In this document: positions 9,464 to 19,379 of the stretch, in pieces
Numbering within the stretch: the stretch's first letter is position 1
Layout: every line of letters begins with the position of its first letter
NCBI GenBank assembly: GCA_030704615.1
Contig: CM060731.1
Coordinates: forward strand, 57,700,756 to 57,764,755
Source of the DNA: Takakia lepidozioides
Lineage: Eukaryota; Streptophyta; Takakiopsida; Takakiales; Takakiaceae
Length of the DNA stretch: 64,000 nucleotides
Direction of reading: 5' to 3'
Notes under the pieces: generated by a model
What the model was told of the DNA's origin: nothing
What the model saw: the letters and a program-made list of their open reading frames with translations, nothing else
Databases searched by the model: none
Translations under genes and position numbers: made by a program

Positions 9464-10723
9464 ATCCGGATACTGCCACACAATAGGTGTGGTATCCAAT
9501 GGTGACAACTGAGGTGGTCCTGGTGCAATACCCGCACTCTCCTCCTCTCCTGACGGTACAAAAGCCTCTACCCAGGCTTGTTGCACCCGTCGATCAGCAA
9601 CCTGCTTCAAATCCTTGCTCGTACCCCACAATGGAGTGTGAGCAACCATGGCAGGCAACTCCGCCATACCATGCATGTCATCATGCTCTGCTGGAGGTGG
9701 CACATCTTCTGCATGGGCATTGCCTTCCAGCAACTCTCCAAGCCAACTAACTGCAGCTGTAAAGGCGGCTAGTGTTGGCATCTTGCCCCGTTGGGCAGCC
9801 GCAATACCCCCAATGAATGTCACAGGGAGCTGTGCACGATGACCATCCCCTGACTGCCATCCAGGCCTGTAGAATGCTGACTCCTCCCAAAAGTCCAGGG
9901 TGAAGCCCATGGGGTATAACACTGCCCCACCAACGAGGACATCGTAAGAGACCGCGTCTGTCACAATGGCCTTGGCTCGCATTACTGAGCCATCGATAGG
10001 ATGATCCGGCTGCAGTCTAATGGCCAACTGATGTCGTGTCATGCCCCGAGCCTGCTCTGATCCTCCCAGAGATGTCTGTATCTGGAAAGGACAAGGCTCC
10101 ATATCCGCCTCCATGAGGCCCAAACCTGCAATAGCAGCTCTGCCCAACATCAGTGGCTGAGCTCCCGAGTCCAACAAGACCCACAGTGGCCGGTACTTCT
10201 TGCCTGCCGGTCCACTCAAAGAGAAAATGTCATTCTGGTTGTCTAACAAGACAACTCCAGGTATCACCATGGCGCGCTCAAAGGCTGGCCTAGCTGACAG
10301 CTCCGTCAACCTGGCAGTTGCAGCTTGCCAGGGCGCAGCCGTGGCAGTCTTGACCCTCAAATCCGAGGATCCCTCTGCCACTATACCTTCCACTAACTCC
10401 GCAGAAGATGAAGTGACATCCCCACTCTCACAGAGTGTTGCTGCTAGTCTGAACACTGCAGCTGGTCTTACCCCCGGCGTCGCAATCATGGTTGCCGAGA
10501 ACAGTGGGGCTTGACACATAGAGGTGGCTGCCCCCAATAACAGACCGGCTGCACTACCTTTGGTAGCAGGTGTCAGTGCTGCACGTGTAGCTCTCCCCAA
10601 TGGCATAGTAACCTCCGCTTCGGTAACAGTCGGGCGAGAACTAGGTGCCATGGATGGCGTCGACACTGTCTCCGCCAATGTAAATGACTGAGGAAGCCTC
10701 GCCTGACGGCTTGCCTCCCCACG
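9464..10723 (-). pseudogene. Retropepsin (aspartic protease) region of the gypsy element
   Basis: After a low-complexity Ala/Thr/Ser linker of about 130 residues comes the active-site motif VLLDSGAQPLMLGRAA (Asp-Ser-Gly at 10171-10163), followed about 75 residues later by SYDVLVGGAVLYPMGF, which fits the second conserved strand and flap region of retroviral-type proteases. Dimeric retropepsins cut the Gag-Pol polyprotein. This segment opens the reading frame 10678-9137 and runs without a break into the methyltransferase domain through an acidic spacer that includes EDVPPPAEHDD. No frame change separates protease from methyltransferase, so the methyltransferase is part of the polyprotein and not a neighbouring gene. 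Confidence 0.85.
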
Positions 10724-11341
10724 CTATGGATCCAATTCCACCTGTGCACCTCGTGGCTCAGGAACTCGTGATGCTCCTCGAGTCACGGCTGCAGCAGACT
10801 CCACCTGCTCTAGTGGTAGTGCTGCTCCGCACATGAATCCCATGCCTCCCATATCTTCTCCCTCAGGAGCAGGAGGTGGACCATCCCGCCAGGGAGCCGG
10901 TACCGCCTGAGCTGTAGCCATGGCAGCGAGCCTCTGCTCTAGCTGCTGAAGCCGGTTGGCCATGCCTTGGTCAACACCCTGACCTCCGCGTCCTTGGCCA
11001 TGTTGAGCTTGCCTTTGGCCTACACCTCGTGCCCGACCACCTCGTCCTCTCTGGGCTGGTCCACCTCGCCCCCGGCCACCATTGTTCCCTTGGAACTGGC
11101 CTGGGCGCAACTCAGGATGCAAGTCATAACACTGGGCATCTCCATGCCCATACTTGCCACAATGCCCACATTGCAACTGTGCAGGCTGTATTTGTGCCGG
11201 CCTTTTGCCACTCTCTGGGCAATCTCTCTTGACATGAGGTCCTCCACATGTCCAACATATCACCCCTGGTTGCTGTTGGCCTGCAAAAGATGCCACGGGC
11301 CTCTGCACCTGAGGTCCCATGTAAGCTCCATGGAACTTGGG
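10724..11341 (-). pseudogene. Nucleocapsid zinc-knuckle region of the gypsy element
   Basis: Two CCHC knuckles are visible. The first is CWTCGGPHVKRDC, which has only three residues between the second Cys and the His. The second is CGHCGKYGHGDAQC, a canonical CX2CX4HX4C. They are followed by a long Gly/Arg/Gln-rich tract (roughly residues 75-125), typical of RNA-binding nucleocapsid. The segment is in frame with gag upstream and protease downstream and is bounded by the stops TAA 11342 and TAG 10724. Nucleocapsid binds genomic RNA and helps primer annealing. The stop at 10724 is one transition from CAG. Confidence 0.88.
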
Positions 11342-12514
11342 TTAGGAAACCTTGCCCCCCTGACCACGCTGTTGGGCAGTCCCTTGTGCCTGTGGGCTGG
11401 CAGCTGCGCCTCGTGCAGGCATGTCCTTGCCAAATCCAATGGTAACAACTCGCTCCTCCACCATGTTGAGCTCAATCCGCTCAGCCAACAGAAACACATC
11501 TGCTAATGTGGGTTGGGCTGCTTGTAACAGGGTTGCATCTCGCACCCTTCTCTTGAGCTCCTTGTCCAAAATTCCATACCAAAACTGGATTGCCTGAGCT
11601 TCAGTAACCCCTTGGGTCACACTTATCAAGCGCCTCATACGAGTGTACGCCTCTCGCAGGCTCTCACTGGATTTGCGCTGGAAGTCCTGCAAACTTCGTA
11701 GCTTCTCTGTCCGTACACCTTGGTAGTTCCTCCGCAATTCCTGGAAGAACTCCACCACCGGGTTGAATCCAGGCATATGTGTTGTAGTCGTGGCAGAAGG
11801 AGTAATAGCACCTTTTGAACTAGTACCACCTGCAGAAGTACCAGCACTACTTGTTCCACTACTAGTGCTGGCAGTGGGAGATATTGGTGCTGATGCAGCT
11901 ACTGGTCGTGTTTTTCCTCGAGTAATGGAGACATAGTCAGGTGACCAATACATCCTCCACTCCTCAATTTCTGCTTCATGTCCTCGCCTGAACTCGTGGT
12001 AATTGTCCATAGGCGGGCCTTCCAAATGCTGGAACAATCCCTTCCACGCCATGAATGGGGTGAACAGCTGTGGATTGCGCATCTGCTGCAAATCACACCA
12101 ACTGTCGAACTTCTGGATAAAGTCATCCAGCTCGATTGTGCCCACAGCTCCAGAGTACCTACGAGGCCCCTTGGTAGCTCCATACATCTCCTCCATGTCG
12201 TCCCACAACAATGGCGAAGAAAACTGCACACTTATTGATGAAACCTCCGGGTCTGTGTCTGACTCTACAGTAGTTGAGGGTGGCGGTGAAGGTGGTCTGA
12301 ACCGAATACCTCGTCTTGTGAACCCACTCTCACTGTTACTGCCTGTAGCCGTACTCCCCTCAAAACCCTTGGGTAACTCCGTGATGACACTCACAATGTG
12401 CACCTCCTCCACGTGACAAGGCTCTAGTACTAATCTAATAGTGACACGGGTGGGCACCTGTTGCAGTCTAAGGGTCATATCCCAATGGCTCAGGGCACCT
12501 GCACCTGCATCCAC
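11342..12514 (-). pseudogene. gag: Gag capsid region of the methyltransferase-bearing gypsy element
   Basis: This open stretch of 390 codons has the character of a plant gypsy Gag: a variable Ser/Thr-rich segment around residues 75-110 and 205-250, then a capsid-like helical part ending near residue 375 with a basic Gln/Gly-rich tail. The sequence around residues 275-345 (pattern LRSLQDFQRKSSESLREAY, then WYGILDKELKRRV) fits the Retrotrans_gag family. The frame as given opens with GTG, and an in-frame TGA lies a few codons upstream, so the true start is unclear. It ends at TAA 11342-11344, after which the same frame continues directly into the zinc knuckles. Gag would assemble the particle that packages element RNA. 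The family call is by recognition, not by search. Confidence 0.85.
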
Positions 12515-12540
12515 CGCAAGAACTCCTATGGTTGGCTGGT

Positions 12541-13990
12541 CATCAACCCAGCCTCACCATAGAAGAAACACTGGTGGTCTTGCTGGTCATCACTCCAGCC
12601 TCACCACCGACAGCATACTCTAGGATTGACCGGTGATAAAATCCGGCCTAATCCCTATGAAAGCAAGTGCCCACACAAAACCAACATGGCGCACAGTCAA
12701 ACATGCAGGTGTTGGGGGGGATCCAAACACAAGAAATCAAAACATCAACACCCCCACACCAAAATCCAGCTGCAATGCTGATCCTGCAGAAATAGCCCAG
12801 CCCAAAACCCCGGACTGACTGGCATCCACCAAGAGAGGCTTTGGCAACTACAAGTACAAGGTAATGAAACTAGTACAAAGATGGAGGGGAAGAATAGAAG
12901 CCTGACCAAGCAAGATCTAATCCTGATCTATGCTATCAACTGCCAGACTTCTCTCAAAGTGCCTCGCTCTGCATGATGGTAAGGTGTAGGAGGTATATCT
13001 ATGTCCAGAAACTTGCCACTAACCTTGTCCCAAGCTACAGTAGCTCGCTCTAACCAACCCTCCTCCTCTTTCTGCCAAGTAGAGACAAAGCAATACTCCC
13101 CTATCTCCCGCTCACTAAACACTAAAGAAAACAAAGGTAGGGTCTGATAGTCTCTCAACTCAAAAGCTTTGAGACGGTTGCGGGTGTCCTCATTGCGAAT
13201 GATTGCATCTCCTTCAAACAGAACAAACTTGTCCTCGCTAATGAACCCCCGCTCGTGGTTGCTTTGTGCAGAGCGTGTCCGGTTGCAACGCTGTCTGATT
13301 GCACAAACTTGTGTAGCTCCTGTTCCTCTACTCCAGTACACCACGGCCTTGTGGCTGAACACCTTGGTCCCCGGGGCTGTCTTTGGCTATGTTCCAAGCC
13401 TAGCTTTCACCCACTTTGGTATTTCATCTACAGCTGCACAACTGCTAGCTCCAACAGAGTTCTGACTGTCCAAAGCAATATTGAGGCCCTCAACGCCAAC
13501 TACAGCAGTTTGTTGTCCACTGCTAATGCCTGACTCCTAGTATGCAATCAACTCGTCCAACGTTTCTCCACTCAAATCAGTCTGAGTTCCTTGGGAAACA
13601 TAAATCCTGTCCCCTTGTGTGCACAGGCTAAGAGAAGAGACCTGCCCTTCAATTACGTCCTCATTTCCCCCAACCATACAAGGAGTACATCCACAAATTT
13701 GTCTCTCATATAGACCAGCACAGGTTCTAGAAACAGAATTGTGGATCTTTCATGGCACACTCACACTCTAAAAATTCCATAGATTTTTAGCAGAGAGTCC
13801 TAAAAACAAAAACCAGGTCTAGATTGGTAGATTTCCCCTTTCTGCAGCTATCCCCTCAAAAACTGAGTCAAACAGAGCCCATTTGACAAAGATATGACCA
13901 ATTTGGCTCTAAATCATTCAAATTAGATCAAAGGCCCATTTTTTATTTTTTTTAAGGTTTTCAAATTTAAAAATTTAAAGTTGCACCCAA
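12541..13990. other. Region above gag: unplaced gypsy leader/LTR, with an unassigned minus-strand ORF
   Basis: The 5' LTR of the methyltransferase gypsy element should lie here, but I found neither a tRNA-complementary primer site nor TG/CA-bounded repeats. Near 12540-12610 a short unit (GGTCATCAnnCCAGCCTCACCA) is repeated twice. On the minus strand 13362-12928 is open for 144 codons; its C-terminal half (KFVLFEGDAIIRNEDTRNR, then FVSTWQKEEEGWLERATVAW) looks protein-like but I recognise no family. It lies upstream of gag in the same orientation, so it could be an extra ORF, LTR sequence, or another captured piece. 13560-13990 holds nothing recognisable. Confidence 0.4.
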
Positions 13991-14017
13991 AATATCTGGT
14001 AACTGGTTCCCGGTTCC

Positions 14018-14390
14018 CTAAGTTCTATATGGTTTCCTAGGTTCCCTGGCCACGTGCGTGCTGTTCCCCTCCGTTTCATTTGAGTTCAACAGCGTTGTGA
14101 GATCCGAAACTTCAAGTAGAGTGAGGCTGGAAATTTCATCAACTAGCCTGTGAATCTTCTCCGATGGCGGGGGCATCTGAGCTCTGGCGATGGCGGATCT
14201 GCTCCTGCGCTCTTGCTCCTCTTCCTCGAACTGGGCCTGCACGCTGCGGCTGAGGATGGAGCCTGCAACAGTGAGCGGCAGCAGGACGAGGCAAGAACTG
14301 ACTCATAGCAGGGAGCTCCCCTGCTCTGCAATGGGCCCCGTCTTCTTTGCCTCCTGTGGCTGTAACATTTTTTTCCCCCATCTGCCCCAC
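14018..14390 (-). pseudogene. Mitochondrial ribosomal protein L7/L12 N-terminal fragment
   Basis: The frame contains PPSEKIHRLVDEISSLTLLE followed by VSDLTTLLN, which matches the N-terminal dimerisation segment of bacterial-type L7/L12 (consensus IVDEISGLTLLEVADLTELLK). In intact proteins this part anchors L12 dimers to the ribosomal stalk; the C-terminal factor-binding domain is absent here. Sequence before it (SARIRA-like, Arg-rich) could be leader-derived, as in nuclear-encoded organelle L12. The frame stops soon after the motif. It is followed on the same strand by MAD1 and LUC7 pieces, so it looks like one of several captured fragments. Confidence 0.7.
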
Positions 14391-14554
14391 AAATTCACTG
14401 CTGTTCCTTTACTTCTGACCTTTTATCACTCCAGTGGGACAGAGTACAAACACAGCACCAGTGCCATATTCTGTTTAGGGAGAGGCCTACAGTAGCAGTC
14501 CTGAACTCAAAACTCCACTTTATTTCCCACCTTGCCAGCCCTTGCAGGAACATC

Positions 14555-15250
14555 CAATCAACTGTCGTTCAATCTCTGATGATGTGGTGTACTCATTTGC
14601 CAACATATCCATATGGCCTGAATTAAGCTGAAAAAGAAGCTTTTCATCATCAGTTTGTGCAAAGATAGACTGCAGGGTGAGCACAGTAACAGGAATTCCA
14701 GTCGATGAATCCCTTTCCTCGTTCATGTGTACCTTATAACCAAATAAAAGATAGCAGGCCTCCCTGAAAATTGAGATCTTGTCTGCAAGACTTGCCGGTA
14801 CCGAGCTTAACGCTTCTCAAGTGATGTCACCCGCTGAGTGAGCTCGGCAACTTCCATGGCCTGAACGTTGCCACTCCCCTTGGCAGACCCCAAGTCTCTT
14901 GCACTCCCATCGCCCAGGCTATTGCGGCCTCGCTCCAGTGTATCGAGCTTCTCACGCAGTGCTTCCACTTCAGCTTGCAATGCTTCCTGTCGGTCTTCTC
15001 TGTGGGCCTCTGCTTCAGGATTGTTGATCAAATGCAGCACCTTGGTTGTTGACCGGTCATATTCACCGTGTCCTAGCTTGGACTCCAAGACTGCAACCTC
15101 CTGCCTGACGCATTGCTGCTTCTTGCAATGGCCTCTTCCAAATGAATTGCATTATATTGAGCCTCTGTGAGAACCACTTGCAATTCCTTGATGCGCTTAT
15201 CCTTGGCCTTCTCCGGCATAGCCAGTGAGGAAGATGTCGCGAGGAGATGG
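14555..15250 (-). pseudogene. MAD1: MAD1 spindle-checkpoint gene fragment (intron-poor, frameshifted)
   Basis: In coding order: KDKRIKELQVVLTEAQYN, then KLGHGEYDRSTTKVLHLINN with a coiled-coil segment (EALQAEVEALREKLDTLERG), then TSLEKR, a stop, ARYRQV, a one-base frameshift, ADKISIFREAC and LFGYKVHMNEER, then PVTVLTLQSIFAQTDDEKLL and MDMLANEYTTSSEIERQL. This is the C-terminal half of MAD1, which recruits MAD2 to unattached kinetochores, up to a few dozen residues short of the end. These blocks run on with no intron, so the source may have been a retrocopy. There are at least one stop and two frame changes. The upstream side is interrupted by the hAT element. Confidence 0.82.
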
Positions 15251-15261
15251 GCTGTTTGAAC

Positions 15262-15920
15262 CAGTGTTGGGCGGTTCTTGCCTTTGTGAAGGAACCTTCG
15301 GTTCCGGTTCCACAAATTTTTGAAGAGACGGTTCCGGATCCGGATCCGGTTATTTTTTATTAAGGCGGTTCCGGTCCGGTTCAGGTTCCGACTTTTTAAC
15401 ATGGGGGCGGTTCCGGTTACCGGTTAGTTGCTGGAAAAAAAACACCGGTTCCCGGTTAGGTTCCGGTTCTTTTTTAAAAATATATTAAATTCTTTTAATT
15501 TTTTATTCTTCTGGAAAATTAGATGAACTGATCTGATTGGTCATACTGAGAATTTTCAACTAAAACCAGGGAATTTATTAGTAAAACAGAAGTAAATAAA
15601 CTTATATGTTTTTTGTGATTGTCTTTAATGGTATATATAACTAGTTATATACGCATGGTCTCCATTAAAAACGTAGGGCACTTAGGGCTACAGCCCAGGG
15701 GTGGACCGGAACCGCTTTGGAGCTGGAACCGCCGGTTCCCACACATGTGGTCGTAGCTGGAACCGCCGGTTCCGGTTCCCACACAATCCCCAATGAGCAG
15801 TTCCGGTTCCGGTTCCGGTTCTGGTTCTGCACAGGCGGGTCCGGTTCCGGTCCGGTTCCACATAACCGGAACCGGAACCGGCGGTTACCCGGGGCCCAGG
15901 CGGGTAACCGCCCAACACTG
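15262..15920. mobile_element. hAT-type non-autonomous DNA transposon filled with GGTTCC-type repeats
   Basis: The ends are CAGTGTTGGGCGGTT at 15262 and its inverse AACCGCCCAACACTG ending at 15920. The 8 bases on each side are identical (GTTTGAAC, 15254-15261 and 15921-15928). An 8-bp duplication with CAG-starting termini is diagnostic of the hAT superfamily. The 659-bp body has no coding capacity; both flanks inside the termini (about 15290-15475 and 15705-15910) are arrays of GGTTCC/GGAACC hexamers around an AT-rich core (15476-15660). Such subterminal repeats are where hAT transposases bind. It sits between the MAD1 fragment and unassigned sequence of the same chimera. Confidence 0.93.
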
Positions 15921-16171
15921 GTTTGAACTCTCCAGGGTTTTGTGAGGGCGCGAATCGGGCCTACAACATACAGATGTGACTTTTAACTCCCAAAATGTAT
16001 GGGCCTGAGCAGCTCTCCAGCTATCCATTTCACTCCAGGCACTTTGTATTCATCCTAGGGACGTTGTGGTAGTGCAGATATCAGCGTTCACAGCTTGCCA
16101 GCACTGCTCCATGCTGCACGGTAGAGCTTCTCTATAAGCTTACTGGGGAAACAATCATCCAGCTTCAAGGA

Positions 16172-16357
16172 TCACACATAGGTGCCAACTAGCATTTGTT
16201 GCTGCATTTTTAAGTCTCTCCTTGTGTGCTCCAAAGCCTCTGGTGACTTGGTAGCTTCAGCGACTGCAATAACAGTGGCGGCTCCGGCATCGTCATCCTC
16301 CAGGCGTTTCAGGGCACGCTGAATCTTGTGGTCACATTCAATGATATGCTTCTCAAA
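16172..16357 (-). pseudogene. LUC7-like splicing factor fragment
   Basis: The open segment reads EKHIIECDHKIQRALKRLED, then DDAGAATVIAVAEATKSPEA, then a Leu-rich stretch and a stop. It matches the region between the two zinc fingers of LUC7 (IVECDRKIQRALKRLEDEDAK), a U1 snRNP protein that influences 5' splice-site choice. Neither zinc finger is present. It lies on the same strand as, and upstream of, the MAD1 and L12 pieces. The intervening 15930-16170 has no recognisable motif. Confidence 0.78.
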
Positions 16358-16689
16358 CTAAGCACTACTTACACACAGGTAATCTTGCAAGTGCTAACCC
16401 TCAACTCCTACCTTGCACTCACAGGTAAGATATCATCTCTCTCGAGTGATAAACAAAAGCTAAAAGGACACACACTCTCAACACAAGAAATATGAAATCC
16501 ATCGCTATCACTCTTTAAAATAGAAGTCGAGCCAGGGGCACCCCAAGCTATGGGGACTCCACCCCACAACAACCTACACTCCCATCATAAGCACACTCAG
16601 ATCTAAACGCATGAAGGAGCTCGGTCGCGCAGGCTCAACTCGAGAGAGATGAGCTGCGCGACTGCCGCTCTCGTGAAGATAAGACGGTT

Positions 16690-16715
16690 CAGGTGTCAAA
16701 CTAAACTTGACACCT
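16690..16715. repeat. Short palindrome before the transposase region
   Basis: AGGTGTCAA and TTGACACCT form a 9-bp inverted repeat with a short loop. It may mark the end of the pogo-like element that follows, but no matching partner was found at the other side. Confidence 0.4.
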
Positions 16716-16839
16716 GACTTAACACTTGACCTAAATCCAAGTATTAAGTACAAATAACTAGCTTTATTCTAGTTGTTTTCACACTGTGCTTATTTAACTT
16801 GACAATGGACAACATGAGAAGAAGAAAAAACAACGAGGT

Positions 16840-18390
16840 TCTTATACTAATTGGTTTGATCCTGAACTTTGGCCTCCCATAGCTGCTGCAATGAAACAAC
16901 ATCGTTCAGTAAGTGGGGCCTTGCATTATCTCAGAGCATATCACAAGAAGCCAGGGCAGACAAGTAGTCCTTATGATAAGCTTACTTGTGGGTCCTTGTA
17001 TGAATGTTTCACAACTACATGAGATCTAAAGCCCAAGTTCCAGTTTGCTATTGATAGAGGTACTGCATCAGTAAAAAAAAAGACCCATTTTCAAGCCTTA
17101 GAGAAGCACCCAGATCTGATAGATGAGTTTACTACTTTACTCAAAAGAATGAGAATAGCAGGACAAGCATTATCTGCTCATATTGTGCATCCCATCATTC
17201 ATGGCTTTTTAGAGGTTCGAGCTTCAGATCTACTTGTGGACAATGGAACAAAGGGTGGCTTCAAAGTTACACTGAGGTGGACAAGGCTATTCCTTAGATC
17301 CTACTTGAACTGGACCTATCGACGTAGTACTTCTAGTGCAGACAAACTACCAAAGGACTGACAACAGCAATGAACAAAAATGACACAGCGAGTGGTCTAC
17401 TTGGTAAAGACATACAACATCCCAACATCTCTTGTAGTGAATTCCGACCAGACATGAATCCATCTAGTACCAACAGGTGGTGAGCGCACTTGGGAAACTA
17501 AATGAGCTAGACGGGTTCATGTACTTGGCTAAGATGACAAAATGCAGATTACAGTAATTGTATCATCATTTGCCAATGAGATTTTGTTACCACTACAACT
17601 CATCTTTCAAAGAACCACTGACCGGACTTTACCACCCTGACGGAGTAAACAATGTGTAGCAGTAGGTTTTCATCTCACGTACACCTGCAACCATTGATCA
17701 TCACTAGAGACATGCATTCAATTTGTAGATCGTGTCTTTCTACCTTACAGACAAGAACAACTTAAGATCTTGGGTCTACCAAACACTCAAAAGCTACTGT
17801 GGCTCATAGATTGCTGGTCTGTCCACAGAAGTGAGGAGTTCTTATATCTAATGGAGTCAAAATACCCACAAATCTTGCTAATTTTCATCCCTGCAAACTG
17901 TACTGCTAAGCTTTAACCTGTAGATGTGATTCTACAGAAGCCATTCAAAACTGCTTTCAGGGCGCAGTATAACAACCGGTCAAGTTTAAACATCAAAAAT
18001 CAGGTTTTGGCTAAAGTTACTCCTATGACATTAGATCTAAAGATGTCAACTTTGAAACCTGAAATGTGCTCTTGGTTGTTTCAGTCATGGTCACTAGTGA
18101 GAACTAAACAAGATATGATTGAAAGAGGTTGGGGAAAGACAGCTGACATTTTGAGAGCATTTGACATGGCCTTCCAAGTCGCTGCCATAGAGGCAAATGC
18201 AACTTCATCTTTATTTATTACAGATCAGAATGATCAACAAGTGGAACAAAATGAAGATTGCAACAAAGATGACGATCCAGAGAAGTCAGTAGGCGATGCA
18301 AAGTTGTCTTTAATCTGGAGGGTCACCTTCCCTTTCACCTTCTCCAGTAACATCTGCCATTCGCATGATGAACCTGGGGCAATTAGTTAG
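16840..18390 (+). pseudogene. Pogo/jerky-type (DDE_1) transposase remnant
   Basis: In order: an N-terminal DNA-binding-like segment (NWFDPELWPPIAAAMKQHRS near 16850-16910), ALEKHPDLIDEFTTLLKRMR, then ARNVVSW-free linker sequence with WTYRRSTSSADKLPKD, then the catalytic core: NIPTSLVVNSDQT (first Asp), KLLWLIDCWSVHRSEEFL (second Asp) and IFIPANCTAKL, stop, PVDVILQKPFK (third Asp). The last block is the classic DDE_1 pattern (QPLDVGVFKPLK) of the Tc1/mariner-pogo group. Several stops (17021, 17359, 17455 and 17914 regions) and frame changes make it dead. The tail 18000-18390 is still an open frame of about 150 codons. Terminal inverted repeats were not identified. Confidence 0.78.
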
Positions 18391-18399
18391 AATGAGATC

Positions 18400-19370
18400 T
18401 CAAACTCGCAAGTGATGGGTTTAGCTACTTACATGATAGGTCAGGTTGAATCCATGAAGTGAGAGCAACTTAGACATAGACATTGAACTTTAAAGATGGC
18501 GTGCTTGGCACCATGGCTTACCTACAAGCCTAGTAGAGGCTTGACATAGTTTGCTCATCTTGATTCATTTTGTATCTCGTTCAATGACTAGATGCTAATC
18601 CTAATCTTGCTAAGGCTGATTATATACGAGATATAGATCTACATATTACCAATAAATCATATTGTCGTTCTGTGTTGCAAAGAAGTTTGAAGGATGCTCT
18701 CAACTATTCACCGCTGCAGGTACCACAACAAATCTGAAGTCTAAAAAGTCACGGTGACCTTTTGTATCTTGTTGAATTGACCAAAACCAAACGAAACAAA
18801 GCACTGCTTGGTATTGTATTTGTGTCCAACTGCCTATTGTATTTTGAGATTTCAGCGGTTTCATTCATTTTTTTGATATACTTTCGGCATGGGTAACGCG
18901 AAATTATTTCTGGCTTCGACATTGAGGTCATTACTTTGATGAATATTCAGATATACAAAATTTGAAGTAATAAACGCCGGACATCGAAGGACCCTACGGT
19001 ACCTGACACGGGCAATATTCATATTCCCCCATATGAGATGGAAAAAAACAAATATTGATATCCTATTGCTATACATCCACAAATTTACGTTACTGATACC
19101 CCTCCTATACCTTATCCGGGCCCTTATCCCAATACCAGGACCATACTCAGTCTTGGGAAACGTGGGCCCTTGTGATACTAGAACTAGTTTGGTATCATAT
19201 TTTGGTGATACCAGTCCAACATTGGTATATACAAAAGTATTAAAATAAACCTCTAACTCTTTCATCAAATTCCAATCTCTGAATTACATTACATTGTTGC
19301 CCATTTTGTTCATTCATGTAGCACACATTCTTTGTAACTAAACAAACATCGACCAACTTCATTTTAGTAT
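18400..19370. other. No gene seen; AT-rich sequence with short palindromic stretches
   Basis: Neither strand holds a recognisable protein segment. Around 19080-19210 the words GATACC/GGTATC and GGGCCC recur (TACCCCTCC, ATACCAGGACC, GATACCAGTCC), giving short inverted matches that might belong to a small non-autonomous element, but no clear boundaries or target duplication can be given. Confidence 0.3.
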
Positions 19371-19379
19371 ATCGATTTA

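Larger units (their letters stand above)
1..12540 (-). mobile_element. Ty3/gypsy LTR retrotransposon encoding a DNA methyltransferase (5' part; split by a CACTA insertion)
   Basis: Read on the minus strand, the order is gag capsid (12514-11342), two zinc knuckles (11320-10724), aspartic protease (about 10200-9800), C5 cytosine methyltransferase (9463-8887, resuming at 2550), reverse transcriptase (1843-965) and RNase H (946-260). The coordinates of all pieces agree modulo 3, so the ancestral product was one continuous Gag-Pol frame. Nine in-frame stops interrupt it: 11342 (TAA); 10724, 1871, 1412, 965 and 260 (TAG); 9137, 2048 and 26 (TGA). Integrase and the 3' LTR must lie beyond base 1. I could not place the 5' LTR or primer-binding site above 12540. 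The stretch 2551-8886 is a later insertion and not part of this element. The copy is a defective fossil. Confidence 0.93.

Noticed and set aside
16840-18390. A domesticated, active transposase-derived gene
   Set aside because: Stops interrupt all three catalytic blocks or their neighbourhoods, and no splicing pattern rescues them.
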